DNA of 64,000 bases. It comes from Morinoia aosen. Lineage: Eukaryota; Arthropoda; Malacostraca; Amphipoda; Talitridae. The stretch spans positions 24,909,009 through 24,973,008 of the forward strand of contig CM059578.1 in NCBI GenBank assembly GCA_030386875.1, written 5' to 3'. The notes beneath the pieces were generated by a model that saw only the letters and a program-made list of their open reading frames with translations, was not told the DNA's origin and did not search any database. The position numbers were made by a program, and so were the translations under genes. Of the stretch, positions 11,071-24,750 are shown piece by piece (the first letter of the stretch is position 1; each line of letters starts with the position of its first letter).

Positions 11071-14000
11071 TTTGTAGTAGTGTTGCGAGAAGAGACTAAA
11101 AATAGTACCCGTGAAAAAATTTTAAGTGGCACCAAGATCGGAATTGCTTGTCGCCATAAAGGTGGAGCATCGGAGATATAGCAAATCACTCCCTAACTCG
11201 AGCCAAAACCGACTTCCCGAGGTGCCAGCGCTTTCAAATTTGGTGAGCGTGTACAAGGGAAAATTCTAAGACCTACGGACCCCTTTCCAGGCCCCAAGAC
11301 CCCATAGGAGACCCCCGAGAAATCGAAAACCCACCGAAAATAGGGTCATTTCAAACATGAAGATTTTTTTGATCGCGCCGTCGGAGGAGCTGACTTGGTG
11401 GGAAGTGATAGAGAAAAATTCGGGCTTTAAGACGGTGTGATCGTTACTTCGAAAAGTATTAGGGAAAATGTTCAATGAATGAAAAACTTTTGGGTAAAAA
11501 AACGGCCGTTTTTCAAGTGTCACTTTGGCTGCCAGTTGCGGCGTTTTCGATGGCCGTTCGCCTCTCAAAATTTGATAGAATATAGATTGTAGTTTTTTCT
11601 AAAATCTATCAAATTTATGAAGCGACAATTGCGATACTTTTCTCAAAATGAGCGATTTAAAAATACTCCTTTTTGTCTGAAAATTCACTTAAACCAAAAA
11701 CATTGGAGAACGCTTCGTTTTACAGGCAAAGTTGTTGAACACTTTTTGCTCGTTTTTTCACGCTACATACAAAAAAGCTTTTGGGGAACGATCGCATAAA
11801 CCGTTACATATATATATGCAAAAAACATGTTTTTCACGTCATTTAGACTTTTCTTACCCCTCTCACGCCTCCTCCTTTACACTTGAGGGCTTTTAAATAT
11901 TCTGTACTGATGCGTCTCGAGGACATCTTTCTATAATGATACCTGTCTCAAAGTCCTAGCTTTTCAAGTTTTTGAGAAAAATGTGAATAACTTCGAAATG
12001 AATTTCCCCTGGACGCGAAATGTGCCAGTGAAAAGGTCTTTCAATCTCCGCAGATTTTTGACACGGATTATTCCAATGAAGGCATTGAAGTCTCCGCAAT
12101 GAAAACCATGGGTGACTGCGTTGAGGCACCCCAGCTTGCTCGAGTTGTGAGGGCTGTATAAGGATCTTGAACATCATGACGGTTATGTTTTATTTTTTGT
12201 GGAGTTTGATCCGATATCTTTCGATTGTTTGTTAAAGTTCAAAGTTTTACCAATTTTTTTCGAATTGGAGACGCTGTTGATAATTTGTTATAGGTCTACA
12301 GTGTTGTTATAGTTATTATAAATTAATTTTGACGTGGAACTCAATACTCGAACTCGGTTCTTTCGCTTATAGATTCGCATAACTTGCAGTCATGACTAGT
12401 CAATCATCGTTTTGAAGTGTTTAAACTGGTTTTACATGGAACTTGATAGCGAACAAATGTGTTTAAAATATTAGATTCACCCTGAGGTAGTATTATTTTA
12501 ATTCTAACAAGTTTGGCAATAGAGAAGAAATGATGGTTACGCGTTTTATTTTCGCTGCTTGAAGGTCCATGAATTTCAGACACATTTTCACAGGTATGGC
12601 GACTTTGAATTGAAATATAGTATTTAGGTTTAGTATTTGAGACTTCAATTTTCATCTTCTTATAATAATTGTACTATAATTATCAAGTTGAAGTAATATA
12701 AAGTGACATAAATCGCAAATCAAACGTTGCGTAGAGGCGTAAATATTGCTCTTGATGCGTTTTTGACCAGAAACGATGCTCATTCGTTCGAGGTGCTGAT
12801 TTCAGTTAAGCTTTATTTCTTTTTGATGACCTATTCTATGTTGTCGTCACTTCATCACATTACAAATTCAATGTTCAATCTAGTGTTTTACTTTAAAAGT
12901 GTCAGCATCATCGAGGTTACTTCGTAGTATGAGTTCAAATACGCAAAGCGAGTAGTTTTCGACGCCCAAAATTCCGCAACTTCTGTGCTAGCGTTGTTGA
13001 GAGGAATTTTATAGCAATCTTATAATATTTTGACATCGCAAATTGTGTCACCGGAAAACAAGGCGAATATAGGTTAAACTTCGTAACTGAACTATAATTC
13101 AAAGGTGATACACTTGAAATGAGTCATCTCTATAAATATATAGGTTCTAAATATTTTTCGTTCGGCACAGGTCTTTGTGCCTATTTGTGTTGTGTTTGAA
13201 ACTTGTTTTTTGACGTTAGAAAATTGAAATTGAAAGAGCTCATAGTCAAAGAATTTGACTTTTCATTTTTGAAATTAATAGAGCTCATTGAGGAACGAAT
13301 CTCTCGATATATTGGTTCAAACAACACGAGAATGGTTCATGTCGACATATATGCTTTGATTGAACGAGGCATTTTCTAGGAAGTGTATAGTTTGAGTGAA
13401 TATTTGAATCATAATTTTTTATGGTTGGGATGTAAAATTGCTGGATGTTCACGACCAAGAACACGTGTCAAGTGTTCACTAAAAATTCTATCTCCAATGA
13501 TAATAATTAAAACTCGTTGTTTGAAGGCCTCAAAATCGCTCACCATGCATGTGTGAGTTTCAGGAAGTCATCATTTTAGTGAGTATAGACAACACTACGA
13601 GGTTCTAACTGATGATTAATATTTGGTGAATATTTGTCGACGAAGACAACCAAATATTTTGCAGGTTTTGTATGTTTGAATGATGTTATTTATGAAATTT
13701 AAAATGGTATAACTGATATATTTGCAAGAATGTTTTATAAATTCCACTCAGCCTAATTGAAGGTTTCTGTATCGATCCATAATAGAAATAGAAGATTAGA
13801 GAGAGGTTCAAATTGTTCACATTCCTGAAAGAACTGATTGTTGTGGCGAAAATAATGTCTATTAGGAAATATCAGTGATTCTAAGCTATAGCCGCAGGTG
13901 TTGACAGACACATTTGTTTGAGAAATGTCTGAAATGTGTTCGGATATGATGTTGTCGTAATGAATGTGGAATTGCGAAGTTTTTTTTCTGATATGAAGAA

Positions 14001-14172
14001 ATGAATTTCATGTCAATGATGCTTTAGAAAGTTTTTAGTTGAATGTAAGTTGTAAGTGCACTCAAAGTTGTAGATGAATGCCAAATGCTCAAATATTGTT
14101 GAAAGTTTCCAAGAGATTTGCTGTGAATGCGTTCTTTCTTTGTATTTACTGACTTCAACACAAAAACGCTTT

Positions 14173-14204
14173 CGCTTGGCGAGATCTTCAGATCTCGCCA
14201 AGCG
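14173..14204 (+). other. R1 hairpin 1, unit 3
   Basis: Stem intact. Here the loop TCTTCAGA adds further pairing (GAGATCT/AGATCTC), leaving a very tight turn. Confidence 0.75.
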
Positions 14205-15392
14205 TTCCCAAAATGGAGAGTTTATTTCTTCGGCGTTAAAGTTAGCGCGCGATAGCGCGTTGTATATATTCGTTGAACGAGTTGTGATGCACAGTTATAA
14301 GAGACTTTGATTATTAGACCTAGAATGAATTGTTAATGATAACTGTTTTATTTCGATGTTTCGAACGTAAACATTTATGCTTGAATTTTGAAAAGAAGCT
14401 TACCGCAAAAGAAATATTTTATGTATTATTTCGAAATATGCATGGTTGTAACGTCATTTCTTCGTGACATTTAATTTGTGTTGAGTATGTAGGTTTGGAT
14501 ATTTGAATGAATTGTCGAATAGAACGAATTGAACTTGTCAACTTCGAAACAAAGGAAAAGGTTAGTGATGCGCACCCATTAATAAACCAAAATGTAAGAA
14601 ATGTTTCGTCACAATATTTGTTGAGCTAAAATTTTGAACAAATTCAATCAAACTGTAATCCATATAATTAAACGAGAAAATATAGCACCCAGAATGTCTC
14701 TGCTGGCGAAATAGTGATGGAACGCATTTCATTTTGTGACCAATAGAATGTAAAGTGGTAATTAGTTACAGTTGGATGGAAGGATATTTTAGCGTACATA
14801 GAGGTTAGGAATTCGTGAGGAATAAGGGCAAACGCGTAAGAAATGAATAAGATAAAATAGGTGCGACCGAAATTTTAACTATACAACAGGACAGGGCACC
14901 CTGAATGAGTAAAGTTAGTTGTATGTAGGTGAGTTGGGGAATGTGTAAAGTAAGTTAATTGATGTCATATTTAGAGCAAGATAGGTTAACTTGAGTTACG
15001 TTAGAGTAGGTTACGATAAATTAGATTTTTTTATGTGAGTTTAGACCATGTTTCGTTAGTTGAGGTTAGGTGACTTTGCCTTGAGTTAGGTTGGGTTAGA
15101 CTACATTATATTTCTTTAGATAGGGTGTGAGAGTGTGGCACGAAAGCTGATTGAAAGATTTGATGAGTTGTAACACATACGTATAGTCTGTGTAATACTA
15201 TGAATGAGGGTGCCATCGTTTTAATTAGGCTATGTGTTATTCATGGTTTGGAGAAATTATGTCGGACCAGTTTGTTAGTGACAACGTTAGGTTGATATTA
15301 CTGTTAGTATATATGTGAATATAAATTTCTTCTGGTAAATGAAATTCTTGACGTGTTTTCAAGTTCGACGTAGAGTTTAGGGTGAAAGACGT

Positions 15393-15394
<2 letters not shown>

Positions 15395-15439
<45 letters not shown>
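15395..15439. repeat. TA dinucleotide microsatellite
   Basis: About 22 uninterrupted TA steps. Sister units have only 2-5 steps at this site (GTTGTATATTGG or GTGTATATATATTGG), so this is a local expansion in a single unit. Confidence 0.95.
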
Positions 15440-15442
<3 letters not shown>

Positions 15443-15849
15443 TTTGTGTTTTGAAACGATGGTGTCTCAAAGTGGGTTGCTTCTGAATTGTGGTGATTTG
15501 TTAAGTTGCGTAAATTGAATTACGTTTCACCTCAATTGAATTTAAAGTGAATGAAGTTTCTTCATCAATGGTGTTTGAGTTGGTGAAGCATTGAATATCA
15601 ATATATATTATTTTGCCATTTGAGACGATGGTGTATATCATTGCGTTGCTTCTGATTTGGGGTGCTTTGAAAACTGTGCACGACATATGCATGTGCGAGT
15701 ATACTGTTTGCGTTTGTGTTTGTGTAAATGTGTGAATGTCTCTCCGTGAGTGTTTGTGCGTGTGTTTGTGTGTGTTGTGATTATTATGATAGTGGTGCAG
15801 AGGAATGTCTGCTTGTGTTGTGCTTAGTGGTATACAGAGGAATGTCTGT

Positions 15850-18800
15850 GTTCGCCCCTAGCGGGCTGTGCCTGGTTACTTGCGGCGGGCGAACTTTGTA
15901 GGTTGCGAGAACACACTAAAAATAGTACCCGTGAAAAAATCATACCTGGCTCCAACATCGAAATGCTGGTCGCCGAAAGGTGGAGCCTCGAGTATTATAA
16001 AAATTCACCCCCTAATTCGCGCAAAACCACACTTCCCGAGGTCCCAGCGCTTTCAAACTTGGTGAGCGTGTACAAGGGAAAATTCTAAGACATACGGACC
16101 CCTTTCCAGGCCCCAAGACCCCATAGGAGACCCCCGAGAACTCGAAAAGTGACCGAAAATAGGGTCATTTCAAACATGAGGAATTTTTTGAATGCGCCGT
16201 CGGAGGAGCTGACTTGGTGGGAACTGATAGAGAAAATGTCGGGCTTTAAGACGGTGTGATCGTTACTTCGAAAAGTATTCGGGAAAATGTTCAATGAATG
16301 AAAAACTTTTGGGTAAAAAAACGGCCGTTTTTCAAGTGTGACTTTGGCTGCCAGTTGCGGCGTTTTCGATGGGCTTTCGCCTTCCAGAATTGGATAGAAT
16401 GTAGATTGGAGTTTTTTCTAAAATCTATCAAATGTATGAAGCGACAAGTGCGATACTTTTCTCAAAATGAGCGATTTAAAAATAGTCCTTTTTGTCTGAA
16501 AATTCACTTAAACCAAAGACATTGGAGAACGCTTCGTTTTACAGGCAAAGTTGTTGAACACTTTTTGCTCGTTTTTTCACGCTACATACAAAATAGTTTT
16601 TGTGGAACGATCGCATCAACCGTTCCATATATATATGGAAAAAACATGTTTTTCACGTCATTTCGACTTTTATTACCCCTCTCACGCCCCCTGCTTTACC
16701 CCTGAGGGCTTTTAAGTACTCTGTAGTGATGCGTCTCGAGGACATCTTTCTATAATGATACCTGTCACAAAGTCGTAGCTTTTCTATTTTTTGAGATAAA
16801 TGGAAAAAACATCGAAAGAAATTTCCCCTGGACGCGAAATGTGCCAGTGAAAAGGTCTTTCAATCTCCGTAGATTAATGACACGGATTATTTCTTGTTTT
16901 GCATTGAAGTCTCCACATCAAGATCATGGGTGACTGCGATGACGTGGCCTAAGCTTGCTTGAGTTGTGAGGGCTGTATAAGGATCTTGAACATCATGACG
17001 CTTATGTTTTCATGTTTGTCGAGTTTGATCCCATATATTTCGAGTGATTGATAAAGTTCAAAGTTTCAACCAATTTTTGACCGTTTGAGGCTGTGTTGCA
17101 AATTTTTCATAGGTCTACAGTGTTGTTAAAGTTATTATAAATATATTTTGACGTGGAACTCAATACTCGAACTCGGTTCTTTCGCTTATAGATTCGCACA
17201 AGTTGCAGTCATGACTAGTAAATAATCCTTTTCAAGTGTTTAAACTGGTTTTACATGGAAATTTATAGAGAACAAATGTGTTTAAAATATTTCATTCACC
17301 TTAAGGTAGTATTATTTTAATTCTAACAAGTTTTGCAATGGAGAATAAATGATGGTTACGCGTTTTATTTTCGCTGCTTGAAGGTCCATGAATTGCAGAC
17401 ACACATTTTCACAGGTATGGCGACTTTGAATTGCAATATAGTAATGAGGTTTAGTATTTGAGACTTAAATTTTCAGCTTCTTATAAGAATTGTATTATAA
17501 TTATCCAGTTGAAGTAATATAAATTGATATAAATCGCAAATCAAACGTTGCGTAAAGGCGTAAATATTGCTCTTGATGCGTTTTTTACCAGAAATGATGC
17601 TCATTCGTTCGAGGTGCTCATTTCAGTTCGACTTTATTTATTTTTTATGACGTATTATATGTTGTCCTCTCTCTCCATCACGTTACAAATCACAAGTTCA
17701 ATCTAGTGTTTTACCTTAAGGTGTCAGCATAATCGACCTTACTTCGTAGTATGAGTTAAATTATGCAAAGCGAGTAGTTTTCGACGCCCAAAATTCCGCA
17801 TCTACTGTGTTGGTGTTCTTGAGAGCAATTTTATAGCAAACCGATACTATTTCGACATTGCGAATTGTGTCATCGCAAAAGGAGGCGTATTCGTAAAAGT
17901 TGGTAAATGAACGATAATTCGAAGGTAATACACTTGAAATCAGTCATCTCTTTTGAGATGTAGCGGTTAAATTATTTTCGTTCGATACGGCTATTTGTGC
18001 GTATTTGTGTAATATGAGCCCAAATATGCAAATTGAGTATTTTGAGATGAAAAGAATTCAAGAAATACGGACTTGGGCTTATTGAGAGCAATTTTCTTCG
18101 AGCCCTTTATTATTTCGACATCAAAATTTCCGTCCAATGATATTCATTGATGACAAAAACAAAGCGCATTCGTGAATTTTTTGTAATTGCAAATAAATTC
18201 CAAGATATTGAATTTCGAATTCTTCATTTGTGGAGATGTAAGAATTTAATTGTTCAAATACGGCATATATATTTTTTTTGCCGACTTGTGTTGTGATTGC
18301 AATGGGTTATTTAGACGTTAGAAATTTGAAATTGGAAGAAATCTTAGGTCAAGCACTTGCCTTTCAATTGCGTAAAGAAAAAAAGCTCGTTGAGGAATGA
18401 ATCTGTCGTGACTGAGGGTCAAACTCAATGAACATGGTTCCTGTCGGCATATACATGCTTCCATTGAGCGAGGCATTTTCTAAGAAGGGTAGTTTAAGTG
18501 AATACATGTCTCCTTAATTTTTGTAGGATTGGAAAAGGAAATTGAAGGATGTTTAGGACCAGGGACTCGTTGATTGTACACGAAGAATTCAATCCCCTAT
18601 AATAATAATAATAATACAAAGTCCTCGTTTGAAAGCCTCAAAATCACTATCTTGGCATGCGTATGTTCCAGTAAATCCTCGTTAAAGTGGGTATAGAATA
18701 TTTAGGGTCGCCAAAAGAGTGTTAAAATGTAATGAATGTGTGTCTCTGATGTCGACTAAATTTGTAGAGGTTATGCGTGTTTGAAGTGTGATATTTATTA

Positions 18801-19552
18801 AATGTGAAATGCTATAAGTTAAATATTTGTGAACATATGTATACGATCGTTCTGAATAAGCCTTAGTATTTCGGAAATGTAAATACTCTGCAAATTTTTA
18901 TATGCGGTTTAATTCATGAAGTTTCAAGATATTGAGAGACTTAATTTTGTACTAAAATGAAGTGCCATTGAAGATGTGTTGTTTGGTGTGTGAATGAAAT
19001 TATCGTTGTGAATACATGTGAAGTATGGTTGTTGGTAAAATTTCACGTTTTCTTAGTTTGTCCAACAGAAAACGTTTAGGAAAATTTTTGTAACTTATAC
19101 TCCTTCATATGAATGAGTTTGGGTAAATATATACATATATGAGTGGAATATTTTTAAACAAACTACTTGGTGTGGGAAATGGAAGCTGTGCAATTCTTGT
19201 TCAAATTGTACCCGTATGTAAAGTTAGTGAAATGAGTTGGAAATATTAATGCTCTATCAAAGTTTAGAAATATGAATTATTTTATATGAAATGTGTGTTT
19301 TCAACTTGAATAAAGTATGTATTACAGTGCCTGTAGTTAGTTTAAAATGTTGTTATCCGAAACATGAAACCGCATATTGTGAAGAAAAAGTAAGACCCAC
19401 AAGATTAAAATCAAAGAATTGATTTTGGTAGGGTAGTTATGAGGTTTATCAGTGCACCAAGACAAATCACGTCTGTACTGTTGTAAGGTAAAAGTGACAT
19501 TTCAATAAGGATAAAAGATGGCACATTGGAATGAAACATTTAAAATGTTAGT
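15850..19552 (+). repeat. R1 unit 4, chimeric with diverged 3' half
   Basis: The first ~2.1 kb is typical R1 (core at 15,850-15,894, loop CTAGC, both arms intact). From about 17,950 the match to other units drops sharply but order is kept: recognisable segments include GACGTTAGAAATTTGAAATT near 18,315, the GCGAGGCATTTTCTA motif near 18,468 and a TAA-repeat near 18,600. Hairpin 1 is absent. Similarity fades after about 19,100. The same chimera, with the same junction, forms unit 9 at 51,913-55,608. Confidence 0.8.
17746..18295 (+). repeat. Old ~0.27-kb tandem duplication inside R1 unit 4
   Basis: Two diverged copies, 17,746-18,009 and 18,011-18,295, each running from ATGAG(T/C) through a TATTTCGACAT motif to a (T/C)TTGTGT end. 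The first copy is like standard R1, the second like the old lineage. The switch in identity falls between the copies. Counterpart: 53,806-54,355. Confidence 0.7.
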
Positions 19553-19689
19553 GTTGACAATGTAGTAGAAATGATGTTATTTGTAACTCATATGAACAAA
19601 TGGAAATGAACAGTAATTGTGTTGTAGGCAATTGAGAATGAGAATGGAATTGTTTGTGGGTAAATGTTTAGGAGAGGACCATAATAGAT

Positions 19690-20151
19690 TTCCCACTTTC
19701 GGTGCCTAAACATAACTCATTAGATGTAAATAAACAATTTTGCATCTGTGGACTTTTTGGCAGAAATGAATATTCAAGGAGTTATAGCGGTATGTTCATA
19801 TTTGTGTTTTCAGACCCCGCGCAGCCTGAACCCGCATCGAGGATCCATGAGTTATTAACACAATGATGGTTATCATCCAAATTTATTAAGTAAAAGATTC
19901 ATGAAGTGGGTTTAGCCCTTGCAGAATTGGCAGCGACTCAATCATTCTAGCTCGTCGGAAGGGAGAGTTCATTGTAGTGTAACGCCATCCGATGCGCTCA
20001 TTGAGTTACTTCGTGCTTCAAAGTCTAGAATTGAAGGAACTGATTTACCGCTATAACTCCTGAAATATTCATTTCCGGCGGAAAGTGCGTAGAGAAAAAA
20101 TGTTTATTTACGTGTGGTTATCAATGATTAGGCTCCAAAAATTGGCAAATC
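19690..20151. mobile_element. F1 foldback element, copy a
   Basis: Two arms of about 100 bp face each other. The left arm runs from TTTCGGTGCCTAAACATA to GGAGTTATAGCGGTA (to about 19,794); the right arm is its imperfect reverse complement (ACCGCTATAACTCC to TTAGGCTCC, about 20,050-20,150). The spacer includes CCCGCGCAGCCTGAACCCGC. It resembles a non-autonomous foldback or long-TIR MITE. I see no target duplication and no transposase. F2 next to it is a relative. Confidence 0.65.
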
Positions 20152-20244
20152 GATGATATTCCTCTAGTCAACATTAACCATGGTTTTGTTGGGAAACTTG
20201 AATTAGAGATTTGGTTTTTGTGAAGAAGAGGAAAAAGTTGATTT

Positions 20245-20640
20245 TTAAATTTATGCTGCCTAAACGTAGGTATTTAGATAAATAGTAAAAATTTGTCTTC
20301 AATGTACTTTTCAGCGCAAATGAGTATTTAACGAGTTATAGGGGTATCGTAATTTGTGCTGTGTATGATTAGGCGACGTTGCAGATCCGGAACCCACTTC
20401 CATGATCTTTTAGTTAATACACTCCAAAGATGTTAGCGCAAAAAAGGTGGTGTATATTTAAATCAAGGGAACCATTGATTTTTAGGGTGGCTGAGTATTT
20501 ATGAAGGTACATTGAACCGATAGAATTGAATTAAGTTACCGGTATAACTCGTAAAATACTCATTTGCGACTGATAGTGCATAGAAGAAAAATGCTTTATT
20601 TACATATAATGAACTAGGTTTAGGCAGCAGAAAGTGTAAA
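20245..20640. mobile_element. F2 foldback element, copy a
   Basis: Arms begin at GCTGCCTAAACGTAGG (about 20,255) and end at the reverse-complement-like TTTAGGCAGC (about 20,628). As in F1, the inner ends of the arms carry the (A)GTTATAGCGGT-type motif, here with changes. It is homologous to F1 but distinct, so the pair looks like an old duplication or two insertions of one family. Confidence 0.6.
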
Positions 20641-22300
20641 ATTTATTTTGTTCTCTCCTTGACATTGACCAAAAATTTAGCTTATTTCTCTTTATAAATA
20701 GGTGAATGATAGATATGTATTTTATTTCCGTGAATGTGTGTAAGTTCAATTTTAATAAGATAGAATATTGAAATATGAATGATTTCCATCAAAGTTAGTG
20801 GTGGCATGTATTAATATAAAAAGGCATTTGAAGAATATAAATGTTGTGAAATGTTAAAACAAATTTGGAAATGAATTTTTGGAATAGTTGAGGTATTGAG
20901 TTAGAATCAGCTAGGGTTGATTGATGTTGAATGAGCAGATGTAAAAAATTATTTGTTAGTGACTTGATTTATTTTGATGTTGTGTTTTTGTCTGGTTGTT
21001 AAGACATGTATGATTTTTCTCTTCATTTTATAGAATTTTGTATGAAGTTCTACTAAGCATAGTATTTTTGAATAGAGCGTTAGAGTAGACGTTGTTGATG
21101 TAATCCTTCAGCATAAGTATTATCCTTTTTTGTTCTGGATATAGTTTTGGGAAGTTGGATGTGGTTGGGAAAGCTTTAATGAACTGGCATGTTAATTCAA
21201 TAACTATTGTTGTGTGGAGCATTTATGACTGTAAGGAAATAGAAATGTTGTTGAAACGTTGTGAACTTAAGTATTTGGTTAACATTTCTTATAGAGAAAT
21301 GTAAATGTTGCTGATTGTGTTGTGAGTGAACAACTAAAAGGCCATATAAATTTCCCTTAAATGAGAAAGAAGGTATGAATATGTTGATTTTTTTTAGCAA
21401 ATTATTTTTTAGAGGAACCTCACATGTGAGCAAAAAGGAGAGAAGAATTATGAAATGTTGGAAAGAATAATTGAGGTAGGTACCTTAGGCTTTTTTGTGT
21501 AGTATATTTTTGGTAAAAAGGTTCTGTGATACATTTTATTGAAATAGATTTATGAAGGCAATGCGCTTAATTTGCCACACTATGTGATAATGGAAATGAA
21601 AAGTGATGTTCTATGTATAATAGACATGTGTGAAGCTCATGACATAATTCATGCTTCTCCAAAACATGAGGGGTTATAACTTGATGATGAGTGGGGTCCC
21701 CTGCTTCTCAACAAAGATATTGTTTTGAGAAAGAAGACTGTGTGAACAAGCATGAATTGTTCCTTATTGATGCAAAAAGAGTATTGTCTGTGAACCCATC
21801 ACTGTATACCTGTTTTATTGTGAAATATGTATTAGAAATATTGGGCTGCTTGCCATCATGAGTTTATTTGAAGTAGAATGAGAATACAAAAAAAAAGGAA
21901 ATTAGTGGTGTACATAGAAATTGAGTATAGGAGATACCAAAGAAAGTATTTAGAGTGTAGCTTGGTGAATCCTAAATGCTCATATGAATATATGATTGTG
22001 AATTGATTGATTCATCATTTTAGTTATTGAGAAATAGGTGAATAAATATTTCTTGTATTGAAGACCAATTGAATATGAAGGACCTCTGACAAAATGTGTA
22101 TATTTCTGTGTTCTGGTGTTGATTGTTCTCTACATTAATAAAAGCAAATAAAACTGCATTCACTGTAAGTGGCTAGTATTGAGAATGAGAAAAGAGTTCT
22201 TAAAAATGTAAGGAGTTGGATGGAAATTGTGAGGAGAATTGAATAATGCGCACTTAAATCTAATGGTCTGGCTTGGTATATACCTAACTAAGTTTAGGCA
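20641..22300 (+). repeat. B unit 1
   Basis: Starts after the F2 right end with TTCTCTCCTTGACATTGACC and ends where a remnant F-type right end (TTTAGGCACC, about 22,292) introduces B unit 2. Landmarks shared with the other B units: CTACTAAGC near 21,050, GTGAGCAAAAAG near 21,427, GGTTATAACTTGATGA near 21,672, GCATTCACTGTAAGTGG near 22,155. CpG is rare. No gene is visible. Confidence 0.75.
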
Positions 22301-24750
22301 CCAACAATTGGAAAATCAATGGTTGTCCTCTCCTTGACATTGACCAAAGATTGAGCTTGTTTCTCTTTAGAAATAGCTTCCATGATAGGCATGTTTTGTC
22401 TGATTATCATTGAATGTCTAAGTTTGTAATATAATAAGATAGAATATTTCATTGTGAATGATTTTGATAAATCTGAGTGGTATAATTCATTGAGTGAGGA
22501 ATTTCTTTGCAATATTGAAATGTAGTGAAGTGTTGAAGTAAATTTTTGAATGAAAGTCTCATATAGGGAGAATAGTTGTAGGCTTCAGTTAGACATTAGG
22601 TTGACTTCATTGATGTTGAATGAGTATTTGTATGAAATGTTATGTTAGTGACTTCATTTACTTTCATGGTATGTTTATCTGTGATATTTATGCATGTTTG
22701 ATTTTACTCTTTATTTCCTAGAATTTGTGATGAAATTGTACTAAGCTGACTATTTTTTGAGTAGACATTTAGAAGAGACATTGTTGATGGAAGGGTTCAC
22801 CATCAGTATTATGTTTTATTTGTTGTTATTTATGTAGTTTGGGAAAGTTGGATGTGTTTGGGAAAGCTTTAATGACTCACATTTGAATGAAATAATGATT
22901 GTTATGTGGAACATTTATGACTGAAAGGAAATTGAAATTTATTTTATATCTGGTTGAACATTACCATTTGCTTTACATTTCTTATAGTAAAATGTACATG
23001 GTGATTGAGTTGTGACTGAACTTAAAGGCCCCATATGAATGTAATTATATTTCTTTAATTTGTCCCCTGAAATGCTCAAGAAAATATTTATATCCATATT
23101 TTTCATAGTAAATCATGTTGTAAAAGCTAACCTGTGAGCAAAAAGAACAATAATTTTGGAATGTTGTAAAGAGGAATTGAGTCATCGGAGGCCTTCGTGT
23201 GAAGTGCATTTTTGGTAAAAGCCCTGAGTGATAGATTTTATTGAAATATATTCATGTAGTCAATGCGCTGAATTAGCCAGAGCAGTTGATAATAGAAATG
23301 AGAAATGGTGGTGCATGTCTTGTAAATGTATTGGTAATGAAGTAGATATGTGAAAAGGTCCTGGCATAATTCACGCTTGTTTCAAAACATCAGGGGCTAT
23401 TACTTAATGACGAGTAAGGTAACGTGCTTGTCAAAAAAGATATTGTTTTTGAGGAGTAATACTGTGTGAAGAAGCATGAATTGTTCGTGAATAATGGGAA
23501 AATAGGAATGTATTAGAACCCAGTATTGTATAGTTATTTCATTGATAAACATTGTAAATGATGAGCTAAAAAGGAAATTAGTGTTGTAGAAATGACATGA
23601 AGGAGACATCAGATAATGAATTTTGGGTGTAGCTTGCTGAACCCAATATGTTCATATGAATGTATGAATCTTAATTCATGGATTTAATATTGAAATTCAT
23701 GAAGAATAGGTGAAGAAAGATTTATTGTGTTGAAGACCAATCTAATATGAAGCACATATGTAAGAAAATGTTTGTCTCTATGTTCTGGTGTATATATTTT
23801 CTACATAATTAGATGCCAATATGACTGCATTCACTCTTAAGTGGCTAGTGATGAGAATCAGAAAAGAGTTCCTAACAATTCAAGGACTTGAATGGAAATT
23901 GTAATGAGAATTGAAATGGTTTGGTTTATGGTTTAATGGTAATGGTTTGTATATCACATGTACTTCATAATGGCAGTGAGACTGATGCATTTGAATTGTT
24001 TTAGTTTGAATTGGAATGAAAGCCAAGGTAAGGTGTGGCTGTAATTAGACAGATACATGGTAGGAATGGTAATGTACAACTTACTTGAATGACACTTTTT
24101 ACACAATGTGGTTTGCTTGAGCATTTGTTATTGGGTAATAGTACATAGATTCAATTAAAGTTTGATACTTCATTTCATTTGTAACGTCACAATATTTGAA
24201 AGATATTTTAGGAATGAGTTCATGTCAAATAGTCATGTTATGTCCAGAAGAATCGCTGGAAATGACTTTGACTTGAGTAGAGGTTCAATTTCATTTAGAA
24301 AAGTCAGAGGTAATGTTATACATTGTGTATTTATTCGTTGATAAAATAGGTTGGATGTTAGTGAATTTTAAATGAAGTACGTGAATGATGCTGATGAATT
24401 TTAAGTGTGGCATGTGGAATTGTGTTACTGCATTCATATTGTGTGTGATATGTGTGCATTTGTAGAAGATGTTTGGAAATGCATTTGTGAAGTTTTTCTT
24501 TGTAAATGGATGTCATATGTAACCAATATATCTTCATATGAAACTTGATGGAATGGAAATCTTTGCATTCTCTTCATTCCAGGATTGAAGCACTCATAAT
24601 AATTTTCCAAGCAACAGAGTAATAGAAAAACATGTGACAGAAAGTGTTTGATGGGGAATATGAAATCATGATTGAATTCTTGGGTGTGTAAGGTAAGTGA
24701 AGTAAAGTAATGAATTGGTCTTGTCTGTATAAAAGAAATGGTTGTATGAT
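22301..24750 (+). repeat. B unit 2 (longer form)
   Basis: The same landmarks recur in order (TCCTTGACATTGACC about 22,331; GTGAGCAAAAAGAAC about 23,126; GGGGCTATTACTTAATGACG about 23,392; GCATTCACTCTTAAGTGG about 23,832). The unit then continues past the point where B unit 1 stops, through GTATATCACATGTACTTCAT near 23,950. The 3' boundary is approximate. Confidence 0.65.

Larger units (their letters stand above)
11025..15849 (+). repeat. R1 unit 3 (4,825 bp, core subtype b)
   Basis: After the core this unit carries the rarer subtype b sequence (GTAGTAGTGTTGCGAGAAGA and onward), shared only with unit 6 (37,240). Its positional partner, unit 8 (46,836), has subtype a there, so the pattern is a mosaic. 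It ends with a beta-type tail with an expanded TA tract at 15,395-15,439. Confidence 0.85.
19553..20640 (+). repeat. R2 block, single copy
   Basis: Starts at GTTGACAATGTAGTAG and contains the two foldback elements F1 and F2. Homologous to the repeated unit at 56,266-62,215 in the second 36-kb copy, but here it is preceded by TTAAAATGTTAGT with no MITE and is not amplified. No coding potential is visible. Confidence 0.8.
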
